From positions 1 to 54,542 of the forward strand of contig JAZRFJ010000033.1 of NCBI GenBank assembly GCA_045661305.1: 54,542 bases of DNA. The letters are read 5' to 3'. The notes beneath the pieces were generated by a model. It was given only the letters and a program-made list of their open reading frames with translations, was not told the DNA's origin and made no database searches. Numbering within the stretch: position 1 is the first letter of the stretch; the number at the start of each line of letters is the position of its first letter. This document shows, piece after piece, positions 1-7,525 of this stretch. The position numbers were made by a program, and so were the translations under genes. The stretch is from UMGS1840 sp045661305 (GTDB lineage Bacteria > Bacillota > Clostridia > UMGS1840).

Positions 1-780
1 ATAAAATTTAGTGCAGTAAAGGAAACTGCGATAAAATATAATATCCCTGTATATCAGCCTGAAAATTTAAAGGAAGAAAATTTTGGTGAGATTTTAAGAA
101 ACGAAAATCCCGATATGATAGTGGTTGTTGCATACGGAAAAATTTTGCCGAAATATGTACTTTCTTATCCTAAATATCATTGTATAAATGTTCATGCATC
201 AATTTTGCCTAAATACAGAGGCTCAGCACCTATTCAATATGCAGTTATGATGGGCGAGAAAGAAAGCGGAGTAACAACAATGCTTATGAATGAGGGGCTT
301 GATACAGGCGATATTTTATGTGTTAAAAAGGTTGAAATAACAGATGATGAAACCTGCGGAACACTTCACGATAAGCTTGCAGTTGTTGGATATGACACTT
401 TGAAATACACGATTGAAAATATTGATACAATTACACCTATCCCGCAAAATGATAATGAAATGACTTATGCACCGCCGATTAAAAAGGAAGAAACTATTAT
501 AGATTTCTCAAATGATGTTAAAGATGTGTATAATAAGATAAGAGGGTTTTATCCTTTCCCTGGCACAAGCTTTAAGGTAGAAGACAGAAGCTATAAAATT
601 CACAAATCAGAAATTTATTCTTACGAGGATAAAGGGGAATACGGAAAAATTATTGAGTTTTCTAAAGATAAGCTTTTAATATCTGCTAAAGGCGGAATAA
701 TAAATATAACTGAGCTTCAGCCTCAGGGAAAGAAAAAAATGTCAATAAGAGATTTTTATAACGGTAATAAAACTGTTTAA
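1..780 (+). CDS. fmt: Methionyl-tRNA formyltransferase, 5'-truncated by window edge
   Basis: Formylates the amino group of initiator Met-tRNA with 10-formyl-tetrahydrofolate, in the cytoplasm. The reading frame is open from base 1, so the gene starts upstream of the window; 259 residues are visible against about 310 for the family, so roughly 50 N-terminal residues are missing. Visible motifs are the catalytic-loop segment NVHASILPKYRGSAPI and the conserved GLDTGDIL. The C-terminal OB-like tRNA-binding part follows (GFYPFPGTSF onward). An internal ATG at 115 is not the start, because conserved sequence precedes it. The next gene begins 14 bases downstream, so the two are probably co-transcribed; fmt with yugP and rsmB is a common Clostridia order. 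Confidence 0.95.
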   Translation: MKFSAVKETAIKYNIPVYQPENLKEENFGEILRNENPDMIVVVAYGKILPKYVLSYPKYHCINVHASILPKYRGSAPIQYAVMMGEKESGVTTMLMNEGLDTGDILCVKKVEITDDETCGTLHDKLAVVGYDTLKYTIENIDTITPIPQNDNEMTYAPPIKKEETIIDFSNDVKDVYNKIRGFYPFPGTSFKVEDRSYKIHKSEIYSYEDKGEYGKIIEFSKDKLLISAKGGIINITELQPQGKKKMSIRDFYNGNKTV

Positions 781-794
781 GGAGCGAAAAGAGT

Positions 795-1490
795 ATGTTT
801 TACGGATTTGATATATATTATGTAATTTTAGTTCTTCCTGCAATATTACTTTCACTTTGGGCACAGGCAAGAGTAAGCTCAACTTTTAAAAAATATCAAA
901 AGCACCTTTCCCAAAGAAGAATGACAGGGTATGACGCCGCAAGAAGAATACTTGATTCAAACGGACTTTCACATATTAAAATAGAGCATATTCAGGGAAA
1001 TCTCACAGACCATTATGACCCAAGAGCTAATATCATAAGACTTTCTGACGGTGTTTATAACTCACAGTCTATTGCCGCTATGGGAGTTGCTGCCCACGAG
1101 GCAGGTCATGCAGTTCAGCACAGTGTAGGATATATGCCGATAAAACTCAGAAACACTGTTCTTCCCGTTGCAAATATAGGCTCACATCTTTCAATTCCAC
1201 TTGCTTTTTTAGGCTTTTTTCTCGGTATTGAAAGCTTGGTAAGCTTTGGAATTATTTTATTTGGTGCAGTTGTTTTGTTCCAGATTGTAACACTTCCTGT
1301 TGAATTTAATGCTTCAAGCAGGGCAGTTGATACACTCTTTTCTTCAGGGTTAATTGCGGAAGATGAGAAAAGAGGCGTAAAAAAGGTTTTAGGTGCTGCG
1401 GCACTCACCTATGTAGCAGCGGCATTAACATCGCTTATGAACTTATTAAGACTTATCCTTTTATTTGGCGGAAGAAGAAATAATGATTAA
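795..1490 (+). CDS. YugP-like zinc metallopeptidase, membrane-bound
   Basis: A 231-residue membrane protein of the neutral zinc metallopeptidase family typified by Bacillus YugP (PF04298). It carries HEAGH at about residues 101-105, the zinc-binding HExxH signature, within AAHEAGHAVQHSVGYMPI. A hydrophobic N-terminal helix (residues 5-22) and two or three C-terminal hydrophobic segments predict membrane insertion with the catalytic part near the bilayer. Start ATG follows AAGGAG with a 10-base spacer. It lies between fmt and rsmB and overlaps rsmB by 8 bases, which suggests translational coupling. The physiological substrate is unknown. Confidence 0.9.
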   Translation: MFYGFDIYYVILVLPAILLSLWAQARVSSTFKKYQKHLSQRRMTGYDAARRILDSNGLSHIKIEHIQGNLTDHYDPRANIIRLSDGVYNSQSIAAMGVAAHEAGHAVQHSVGYMPIKLRNTVLPVANIGSHLSIPLAFLGFFLGIESLVSFGIILFGAVVLFQIVTLPVEFNASSRAVDTLFSSGLIAEDEKRGVKKVLGAAALTYVAAALTSLMNLLRLILLFGGRRNND

Positions 1491-2781
1491 TAGTAAAGAA
1501 AAAAACGAAAAAAACAGGAATTTAAGAAAAGAAGCTTATTTAATTCTTATGGAGTATGAAAAAGAGAGAACTTACCTTAATCTTCTTTTGAAAAATAAGC
1601 TTGACGGTGCAGGCTCAAACAATGCTTTTGTTACAGAGCTTGTTTACGGTGTCGTAAGATATAAGCGTTTTTTAGATTATAAAATAGAAAAGTATTCAAG
1701 CATTAAGCTTAAAAAAATTAGCCTCAGTGTTCTTGTTATTTTAAGAATGGGACTTTATCAGCTTTACTTTATGGACTCAGTTCCTGACTTTGCACTTATT
1801 AACGAAAGTGTGAAATTGTGCGAAAAGGTGCAATATAAATCAAAAGGCTATGTTAATGCAATTTTGAGAAAAGCAGTAGTGGAAAAGGACGCAGAAGAAA
1901 AAAATATTTCCTGGGAAATTAAATATTCTTTTACTGATGAAATGTTTAGAGAAATAAAATCGCAGTATAGAGAAAAAACAGAAAGTATTTTAAAAAATCT
2001 TAATGAAAAGAAGCCTTCTTCAATAAGAATAAATAAATTAACGACTGATAAAGAAGAATTTTTGTCACTTGTAAAAAATGAAAATATTTATGAGAAAAAC
2101 TCCTTTTTGTTTTTGAAAGGGAGCATTGATAAAGAGCTTTACGACAGGGGATTTTATACTGTGCAAAGTATTTCCTCGCAGATGTGTGTTAATGTACTTA
2201 ACCCTAAAAAAGACGAAAATATAATTGATATGTGCTGTGCCCCGGGCGGAAAAACTGCATATATTGCTGAACTTATGGAAAACACAGGAAAAATATCAGC
2301 ATTTGAATTTTATGAACACAGATCCCTATTAACCAAAAAGAATTTGGAAAGACTTTCGGTTACAAATGCTGATGTTTTCTGCGCGGATGCAACAGAATTT
2401 AATAGTATTTATGAAAATACTGCCGATAAAATTTTATGCGATGTTCCATGCTCAGGCTGGGGTGTTATAGGCGGAAAGCCTGATATAAAATGGAGAGAAG
2501 AAAATATAGTTGAGCTTATAGAAATACAGAAAAAAATTCTTTTTAATGCGTCTAAATATGTAAAAAAAGATGGAACTATTGTATATTCTACTTGTACAAT
2601 AAACAAAAATGAAAACGAAAATGTTATAAATAGCTTTTTAGAGGAGAATAAAAATTTTGAGCTTTCGGAATTTAATGTATCTTCTGATGATGGCGAAATT
2701 AAATCAAACGGAATGTTATCTATTTTGCCCGATGAAACTAAAATAGGGTTTTTTATTGCCAAGCTACATAGGAAGGAATAA
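1483..2781 (+). CDS. rsmB: 16S rRNA (cytosine(967)-C5)-methyltransferase RsmB
   Basis: Methylates C967 of 16S rRNA using S-adenosylmethionine. It is 432 residues from ATG 1483, chosen because GGAAGAAG lies just upstream; an in-frame TTG at 1465 lacks a ribosome site. Domain order is an N-terminal NusB-like RNA-binding domain (about 1-140) and a C-terminal Rossmann methyltransferase. Visible motifs are DMCCAPGGKTAY (SAM loop), DVPCSG with the conserved Cys at about 323, and STCT with the nucleophile Cys at about 371. Both cysteines of the NOL1/NOP2/Sun family are present, so it should be active. The ATG lies inside the end of the yugP-like gene. Confidence 0.95.
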   Translation: MINSKEKNEKNRNLRKEAYLILMEYEKERTYLNLLLKNKLDGAGSNNAFVTELVYGVVRYKRFLDYKIEKYSSIKLKKISLSVLVILRMGLYQLYFMDSVPDFALINESVKLCEKVQYKSKGYVNAILRKAVVEKDAEEKNISWEIKYSFTDEMFREIKSQYREKTESILKNLNEKKPSSIRINKLTTDKEEFLSLVKNENIYEKNSFLFLKGSIDKELYDRGFYTVQSISSQMCVNVLNPKKDENIIDMCCAPGGKTAYIAELMENTGKISAFEFYEHRSLLTKKNLERLSVTNADVFCADATEFNSIYENTADKILCDVPCSGWGVIGGKPDIKWREENIVELIEIQKKILFNASKYVKKDGTIVYSTCTINKNENENVINSFLEENKNFELSEFNVSSDDGEIKSNGMLSILPDETKIGFFIAKLHRKE

Positions 2782-2789
2782 TAAAAATT

Positions 2790-3020
2790 ATGGAGAAAAA
2801 ATACGAATTATGGGATAAAAACCAAGAGGACACATGCGGATATTGTGTATATGGAAAAAGAATGGCTGACGGTGAGCATATTATCTGTTCAAAAAAGAAA
2901 AATATATTCGATTTTTCACATTCCTGCCGTAAATTTCAGTTTGATATAATGAAAAAGGAAGTAAGACGAGCAAAAAAGCCTGATTTTTCAAAATTTTCAG
3001 CAAGTGATTTTAAGATATAG
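2790..3020 (+). CDS. Small Cys-containing hypothetical protein
   Basis: A 76-residue protein I do not recognise by name. It starts 8 bases after rsmB with AGGAA as ribosome site, so it belongs to the fmt-yugP-rsmB transcript. It has four cysteines spaced CGYC, then single cysteines in IICSKKK and HSCRKF. That spacing could bind a zinc ion or an Fe-S cluster, but this is inference. The C-terminal third is basic (KKEVRRAKKPDFSKF), which fits contact with RNA. In related bacteria rlmN often follows rsmB; this gene takes that place here. Confidence 0.75.
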   Translation: MEKKYELWDKNQEDTCGYCVYGKRMADGEHIICSKKKNIFDFSHSCRKFQFDIMKKEVRRAKKPDFSKFSASDFKI

Positions 3021-3081
3021 TTAATTATTTTAAAAAAATTAGAAAAAATTTCAAAAAATACCCAAAATTTTTCAAAAAAGC

Positions 3082-3110
3082 TTGATTTTTTTAAAAATAT
3101 ATGATATTAT
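3082..3110 (+). promoter_or_regulatory. Promoter of rplS
   Basis: TTGATT (3082-3087), a 17-base spacer and TATTAT (3105-3110) form a vegetative-type promoter. Transcription would start near 3117, leaving a leader of about 140 bases before rplS. Confidence 0.6.
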
Positions 3111-3116
3111 ATATTA

Positions 3117-3258
3117 CTGGAAATAGGAGCGGTCCTCTTACAGCAAAGGTGCATTTGCGATATTCTTTCGTCGTAAAAGAGGCTTTGAAATAGGTTTTAA
3201 TGCCAAGTCATCTTTTAAAAAACTGTAAAGAACGCTTGTCAATGAAAGGGGATTCTAA
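3117..3258 (+). promoter_or_regulatory. Structured rplS (L19) leader
   Basis: The leader can fold: CCTCTTAC (3134-3141) pairs with GTAAAAGAGG (3173-3182), enclosing a hairpin GCAAA/TTTGC (3143-3158). Leaders of this kind upstream of rplS in Firmicutes are known to be candidates for autoregulation by L19. I cannot match it to the published consensus by eye. The ribosome site AAGGGG lies at the 3' end. Confidence 0.45.
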
Positions 3259-3600
3259 ATGACAATTTTAGAAGCAATTACACAGGAACAGATTAGAACA
3301 GACATTCCAAGAATTCAGATTGGTGATACTGTTGAAGTTTATGTGAAAGTAAAAGAAGGTGCCAAAGAAAGAATACAGAAGTATGAAGGCACAGTAATCA
3401 AGAAAAAAGGCGGCGGAATTCAGGCTACATTTACCGTTAGAAGATTATCTTCAGGTATCGGCGTTGAAAGAACTTTCCCTGTTAACTCACCTATAATCGA
3501 CAAGGTTGTAGTTGTAAGACACGGTAAAGTAAGAAGAGCTAAACTCTTCTACTTACGCTCAAGAGTTGGTAAAGCTGCAAAAGTTAAAGAAAGACTTTAA
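3259..3600 (+). CDS. rplS: Large-subunit ribosomal protein L19
   Basis: Structural protein of the 50S subunit, located at the 30S-50S interface. It is 113 residues, the normal length. Family signatures are RIQIGDTVEVYVKVKEG, the RIQKYEGTVIKKKGGG strand pair, and GVERTFPVNSPIIDKVVVVRHGKVRRAKLFYLR near the C-terminus (read in segments). Usually rplS ends a rpsP-rimM-trmD-rplS operon; here none of those genes is present and rplS has its own promoter, leader and terminator, so it is a single-gene unit. Confidence 0.97.
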   Translation: MTILEAITQEQIRTDIPRIQIGDTVEVYVKVKEGAKERIQKYEGTVIKKKGGGIQATFTVRRLSSGIGVERTFPVNSPIIDKVVVVRHGKVRRAKLFYLRSRVGKAAKVKERL

Positions 3601-3609
3601 TTTTTTAAG

Positions 3610-3643
3610 AAAGACACGGTTTAGATTATTCCGTGTCTTTTTT
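3610..3643 (+). terminator. Terminator after rplS
   Basis: AAAGACACGG pairs with CCGTGTCTTT around a short AT loop, followed by a run of T. It ends the rplS transcript before rlmB. Confidence 0.85.
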
Positions 3644-3679
3644 AAAACTTTTATATTTTATTATTTATAGGTGAACAAT

Positions 3680-4453
3680 ATGGAAAACAATATCGAAAAA
3701 AAAGAGAAATTAAGAGATAAAATAGAGGGCAGAAACCCTGTTTTAGAAGCATTAAAAGCAGACAGAGAAATTGATAAAATATATGTTCAAAATCATTTCA
3801 AAGACCCCATTTTATATGAAATTGTCAAGCTTGCAAACGAAAAGAAAATCCCTGTTTCAAGAGTTGAAAAGGGAAAGCTTGACCATTTAAGCCATGTAAA
3901 AAATCATCAGGGTGTTATTGCATCTGTTTCAATGACTACTTATGTAACAGTTGATGATATTTTAAATAATGCTTATGAGAACAAAAGAAATCCTTTTATT
4001 GTTATTTTAGATGGAATAGAGGACACACAGAATTTAGGTGCAATAATAAGGTCATGCGAATGTGCAGGCTGTGACGGTGTTATTATTCCAAAAAGAAGAG
4101 CTGCGGGCGTAAACAGCGGTGCATATAAGGCTTCTGCAGGTGCAGTTAATTATATGAAGGTTGCAAGAGTGACTAATATTAATCAGACTATAAGATACTT
4201 AAAGGAGCAGGGTGTACTTATTTTGGGAACTGACGCAAGTGCCAATATGTCATATAAAGACCCTGACCTTACAGTTCCGCTTGCAATCGTAATCGGCTCT
4301 GAGGGAAAAGGAATGGCAGAGCATACTATAAAGGAATGTGATACGCTTATCAGTATCCCTATTTTAGGACATGTTAATTCGCTTAACGCTTCTGTAAGTG
4401 CGGGGATAATAATATACGAAGCACTCGACCAGCGTTTAAAGAGGGGATGTTAA
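3680..4453 (+). CDS. rlmB: 23S rRNA (guanosine-2'-O)-methyltransferase RlmB / TrmH family
   Basis: A SpoU-type (SPOUT fold) RNA 2'-O-methyltransferase of 257 residues, most likely acting on G2251 of 23S rRNA. The N-terminal substrate-binding domain begins with EGRNPVLEALK. The SPOUT motifs follow: ILDGIEDTQNLGAIIRSCE, IGSEGKGM, and SLNASVSAGIIIYEAL. The start is ATG 3680, preceded by AGGTGA five bases away; an upstream GTG at 3671 sits inside that ribosome site. The exact rRNA or tRNA target cannot be read from sequence. In many Clostridia this gene sits by cysS or sigH, which are absent here. Confidence 0.9.
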   Translation: MENNIEKKEKLRDKIEGRNPVLEALKADREIDKIYVQNHFKDPILYEIVKLANEKKIPVSRVEKGKLDHLSHVKNHQGVIASVSMTTYVTVDDILNNAYENKRNPFIVILDGIEDTQNLGAIIRSCECAGCDGVIIPKRRAAGVNSGAYKASAGAVNYMKVARVTNINQTIRYLKEQGVLILGTDASANMSYKDPDLTVPLAIVIGSEGKGMAEHTIKECDTLISIPILGHVNSLNASVSAGIIIYEALDQRLKRGC

Positions 4454-4507
4454 AAAAGTCCAGACCGCAAAAAAATCGTAAAAATATGAAAAAAATACAA
4501 AAAAGTA

Positions 4508-4536
4508 TTTACAAATGGGAAAAAATGTGTTATAAT
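4508..4536 (+). promoter_or_regulatory. Promoter of rpsO
   Basis: TTTACA (4508-4513), 17-base spacer and TATAAT (4531-4536). The start site should lie near 4543, giving a leader of about 100 bases. Confidence 0.75.
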
Positions 4537-4542
4537 TTTAAT

Positions 4543-4642
4543 GCTGTCTTCTTAGTGAAAGGATAAAGCTTCAAAAAGAAGCATATCTCTGACCTTTTGC
4601 TCAGGAGTCAAGTAATAAAAATTAAAAGGAGATTTTTCAAAA
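4543..4642 (+). promoter_or_regulatory. Structured rpsO (S15) leader
   Basis: The leader holds a clear hairpin GCTTC-AAAAA-GAAGC (4568-4582) and a second weak stem TGACC/GGAGTCA (about 4590-4610) just before the AAAAGGAG ribosome site. S15 autoregulation through its own leader is established in several bacteria; that this leader does so is inference. Confidence 0.45.
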
Positions 4643-4906
4643 ATGATGAAAGACAGAAAACAGGAAATTATCGACACTTACAAAATTCACCCAACTGACA
4701 CAGGCTCACCTGAAGTACAGATTGCACTTCTTACTGAAAGAATCAATCACTTAAATGAGCATCTCAGAGTGAACAAAAATGACCACCACTCAAGAAGAGG
4801 ACTTCTCAAAATGGTTGGTCAGAGAAAAGGACTTCTTGCTTACCTTACAAAAACTGATATCGAAAGATACAGAGCTATTATTGAAAAGTTAGGCTTAAGA
4901 AAGTAA
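4643..4906 (+). CDS. rpsO: Small-subunit ribosomal protein S15
   Basis: Primary-binding 30S protein that organises the central domain of 16S rRNA. It is 87 residues, the standard length, with signature HPTDTGSPEVQIALLTERI and the RNA-binding NDHHSRRGLLKMVGQRKGLL segment. AAAAGGAG lies 11 bases before ATG 4643; a second ATG follows immediately at 4646. The gene is followed by a terminator and then pnp, the same rpsO-pnp order as in many bacteria, although each gene here has a separate leader. Confidence 0.97.
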   Translation: MMKDRKQEIIDTYKIHPTDTGSPEVQIALLTERINHLNEHLRVNKNDHHSRRGLLKMVGQRKGLLAYLTKTDIERYRAIIEKLGLRK

Positions 4907-4918
4907 TTTTGGCATATT

Positions 4919-4958
4919 TGGGGCAGGTTGATGAAACTATTCAGCTTGCCTTTTATGT
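4919..4958 (+). terminator. Terminator after rpsO
   Basis: GGCAGGTTGA pairs (with G-T pairs) with TCAGCTTGCC around a TGAAACTAT loop and is followed by TTTTATGTTATTTTTT. It is probably a partly efficient terminator between rpsO and pnp. Confidence 0.65.
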
Positions 4959-5000
4959 TATTTTTTGTAAAAATAAAAAAGTAATAAAATGAAAAAATAA

Positions 5001-5090
5001 AAAAGAGGTTAGGGGATAGCAGTTGAAAAGGCGGACAAGCTACAAATTAAAATGTCTTTCTTTTCAAATGCTATATCCCAAAAACCTTTT
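5001..5090 (+). promoter_or_regulatory. Long hairpin in the pnp leader
   Basis: A near-continuous stem spans 90 bases: AAAAGaGGTT (5001-5010) pairs with AACCTTTT (5083-5090), GGGGATAGCA with TGCTATATCCC (5069-5079), and TTGAAAAG (5023-5030) with CTTTTCAA (5060-5067). The apical part may extend by GGACA/TGTCT. The ribosome site AAAAGGAG lies just after it. In E. coli a comparable pnp leader hairpin is cut by RNase III and degraded by PNPase to give autocontrol; whether this one works in that way is inference. Confidence 0.7.
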
Positions 5091-5117
5091 ATATAAAAAT
5101 TAAAAGGAGAAAACAAA

Positions 5118-7211
5118 ATGAACAATTTAAAAACTTTTGAAACAACCTTTGCAGGAAGACCGCTTGTTGTTGAAACAGGTAAAATGGCAACACTTGCAAA
5201 CGGTTCATGTCTTGTAAGATACGGCGATACCGTTGTAATGGTTAATATTACAGCTTCAAAAGAGCCAAGAGAGGGAATTGACTTTTTTCCGCTTTCAGTA
5301 GACTATGAAGAAAAATTATATTCAGTTGGTAAAATTCCTGGCGGATTTTTAAAGCGTGAGGGAAAACCAAGCGATAAAGCTATCCTTGCTTCCCGTGTTA
5401 TCGACAGACCGATAAGACCGCTTTTCCCTAAAGATTTGAGGAACGATGTTGTTGTTGTTGCAACAGTTTTGTCTGTTGAACAGGATAACGACCCACAGAT
5501 TGCAGCTTTCTTAGGAACGGCAATTTCTCTTGCTATTTCTGATATTCCGTTTAATGGCCCTGTTGCTTCTGTAAGCGTTGGTCTTGTTGACGGTGAACTT
5601 GTTATTAATCCTACAAGTGAGCAGAGAGCTGTTTCTGACCTTGACCTCACAGTTGCAGGAACACTTTCAAAAATCGTTATGATTGAAGCAGGTGCTAATC
5701 AGGTACCTGAAGATAAGATGCTTGAGGCTATAAAGCTTGGTCATGTTGAAATTAAGAAAATGTGCGAGTTTATAAACTCAATCCAGGCAGAAATCGGTAA
5801 ACCTAAATTTTCTTATGCTTCATGCGATGTTGACCATGATTTGTATGATAAGATTTCTGATATGGCAAAAGCAAAAATGGAAAAAGCACTTGATGAGCCA
5901 TTTAAGCCTACAAGAGATGACAATGTAAATGCTGTTTGCAAGGAAGTAAAAGAATTTTTTAAAGATGACGAAACAGTTGACGGTGCAATGGTTGGAGAAT
6001 GTTTATATAAACTCCAGAAAAGCATCGTAAGAGAATGGCTCATAAAAGGTAAGCGTGTTGACGGCAGAGGAATGGACGACATCAGAGAATTAAGTGCTGA
6101 AGTTGGTATTTTACCGCGTACACACGGTACAGGCTTATTCACAAGAGGTCTTACTCAGGTGCTTACAGTAGCAACATTGGGTGCTATAAACGAACAGCAG
6201 TTCTTAGATGGTATAGATGAAGAAGAAAACAAACGCTATATGCATCAGTACAACTTCCCATCATATTCTGTTGGTGAAGCCCGTCCGTCAAGAGGACCTG
6301 GAAGAAGAGAAATTGGACACGGTGCTTTGGCTGAAAGAGCGCTTGTTCCTGTTATCCCATCAAAAGAAGAATTCCCTTATTCATACAGACTTGTGTCAGA
6401 AGTGTTAAGCTCAAACGGCTCTACTTCTCAGGGAAGTATCTGCGGAAGTACACTTGCACTTATGGATGCAGGCGTTCCGATTAAAGCTCCTGTTGCAGGT
6501 ATTTCAACAGGTCTTGTAACATGGGACGAGGGCAGACAGCATAAAGTATTTATGGATTTACAGGGTATAGAAGACTTCTTTGGAGATATGGACTTTAAGG
6601 TAGGCGGTACTGAGAAAGGTATCACAGCTATTCAGGTGGATATCAAAATTGACGGTCTTACCTATGATATTATTGAAGAAGCATTTGAAATCACAAGACG
6701 CGGAAGACTTAAAATATTAAATGAAGTTATGCTTCCTTGTATTTCTGCACCAAGAGAAAATGTTTCAAAATATGCTCCAAAGATGCTTACTCTTAAAATT
6801 GATGTTGAAAAAATCAGAGATGTTATCGGGCCTGGCGGAAAAGTTATTCAGAAGATTGTTGCTGAAACAGGTGCAAAAATTGATATTGAAGAAGACGGAA
6901 GTGTATTTATCAGCGCTGTTGACAGCGAAAAAGCAGATATGGCTTTAGCACAGATTAATGCTATCGTAAAAGACCCCGAAGTTGGAGAAATTTACAGAGG
7001 TAAGGTTACAAGACTTATGACATTTGGTGCATTTGTTGAGCTTCTCCCTGGAAAAGAAGGTATGTGCCACATTTCACAGCTTGATTTAAAACGTGTTGAA
7101 AAGGTTGAAGATGTTGTTTCAGTTGGTGACGAAATCATGGTTAAAGTAGTTGAAATCGATGAAAAGGGAAGAGTAAACCTTTCAAGAAAAGCTGCACTTT
7201 TAGGTGAGTAA
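5118..7211 (+). CDS. pnp: Polyribonucleotide nucleotidyltransferase (PNPase)
   Basis: Phosphorolytic 3'-5' exoribonuclease and degradosome component, active as a homotrimer in the cytoplasm. It is 697 residues, the usual size. Order: first RNase PH domain (about 10-145), alpha-helical linker, second catalytic RNase PH domain (about 305-540, with FPSYSVGEARPSRGPGRREI and SSNGSTSQGSICGSTLALMD), then a KH domain with VIGPGGKVIQKI and a C-terminal S1 domain (GEIYRGKVTRLMTFGAFVEL). The acidic C-terminal tail of longer homologues is absent, as the gene stops soon after the S1 domain. Upstream lies the long hairpin; downstream a strong terminator ends the unit. Confidence 0.98.
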   Translation: MNNLKTFETTFAGRPLVVETGKMATLANGSCLVRYGDTVVMVNITASKEPREGIDFFPLSVDYEEKLYSVGKIPGGFLKREGKPSDKAILASRVIDRPIRPLFPKDLRNDVVVVATVLSVEQDNDPQIAAFLGTAISLAISDIPFNGPVASVSVGLVDGELVINPTSEQRAVSDLDLTVAGTLSKIVMIEAGANQVPEDKMLEAIKLGHVEIKKMCEFINSIQAEIGKPKFSYASCDVDHDLYDKISDMAKAKMEKALDEPFKPTRDDNVNAVCKEVKEFFKDDETVDGAMVGECLYKLQKSIVREWLIKGKRVDGRGMDDIRELSAEVGILPRTHGTGLFTRGLTQVLTVATLGAINEQQFLDGIDEEENKRYMHQYNFPSYSVGEARPSRGPGRREIGHGALAERALVPVIPSKEEFPYSYRLVSEVLSSNGSTSQGSICGSTLALMDAGVPIKAPVAGISTGLVTWDEGRQHKVFMDLQGIEDFFGDMDFKVGGTEKGITAIQVDIKIDGLTYDIIEEAFEITRRGRLKILNEVMLPCISAPRENVSKYAPKMLTLKIDVEKIRDVIGPGGKVIQKIVAETGAKIDIEEDGSVFISAVDSEKADMALAQINAIVKDPEVGEIYRGKVTRLMTFGAFVELLPGKEGMCHISQLDLKRVEKVEDVVSVGDEIMVKVVEIDEKGRVNLSRKAALLGE

Positions 7212-7236
7212 TTTTAAAAATCACAAAATTTGATAG

Positions 7237-7271
7237 AATGGATGTGCATTTGATGTGCACATCCATTTTTT
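7237..7271 (+). terminator. Terminator after pnp
   Basis: AATGGATGTGCA pairs with TGCACATCCATT, followed by a T run. The 12-bp stem is strong. Confidence 0.9.
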
Positions 7272-7435
7272 ACTGCGTTTTTGCAAGATTTTTAATTAGG
7301 AAATTCAAAAAAAACACAAAAAAAGAATATTAATTGCAAAAATATCAATATATGCATATTTTTTGAAAGTTTACTACAATATTTATGCAAAAGTTGACAA
7401 TATTTTAACAATCAAGGTGAAAAAATGAAAAAGCC

Positions 7436-7464
7436 TTTACTTTTATATAAAAATATGTTAAAAT
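7436..7464 (+). promoter_or_regulatory. Promoter of hppA within a 314-base gene-free stretch
   Basis: TTTACT (7436-7441), 17 bases and TAAAAT (7459-7464). It lies in the gene-free stretch 7212-7525, which otherwise holds only the pnp terminator and AT-rich sequence. A second TTGACA at 7394 has no well-spaced -10. Confidence 0.6.
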
Positions 7465-7525
7465 ATGGTATGTTCTCTAATAAACTACAAAATTATTCAG
7501 AGAAGCAGAAAGAGAGGAAAAAAAT

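Noticed and set aside
1115..1408. 97-residue minus-strand frame opposite the YugP-like gene
   Set aside because: It is antisense to a clear gene, with composition typical of a shadow frame and no ribosome site.
7394..7430. TTGACA at 7394 and an ATG at 7425 as a small leader gene before hppA
   Set aside because: No well-spaced -10 follows the TTGACA, and the frame from that ATG is only a few dozen bases with no conserved sequence; the better promoter lies at 7436-7464.
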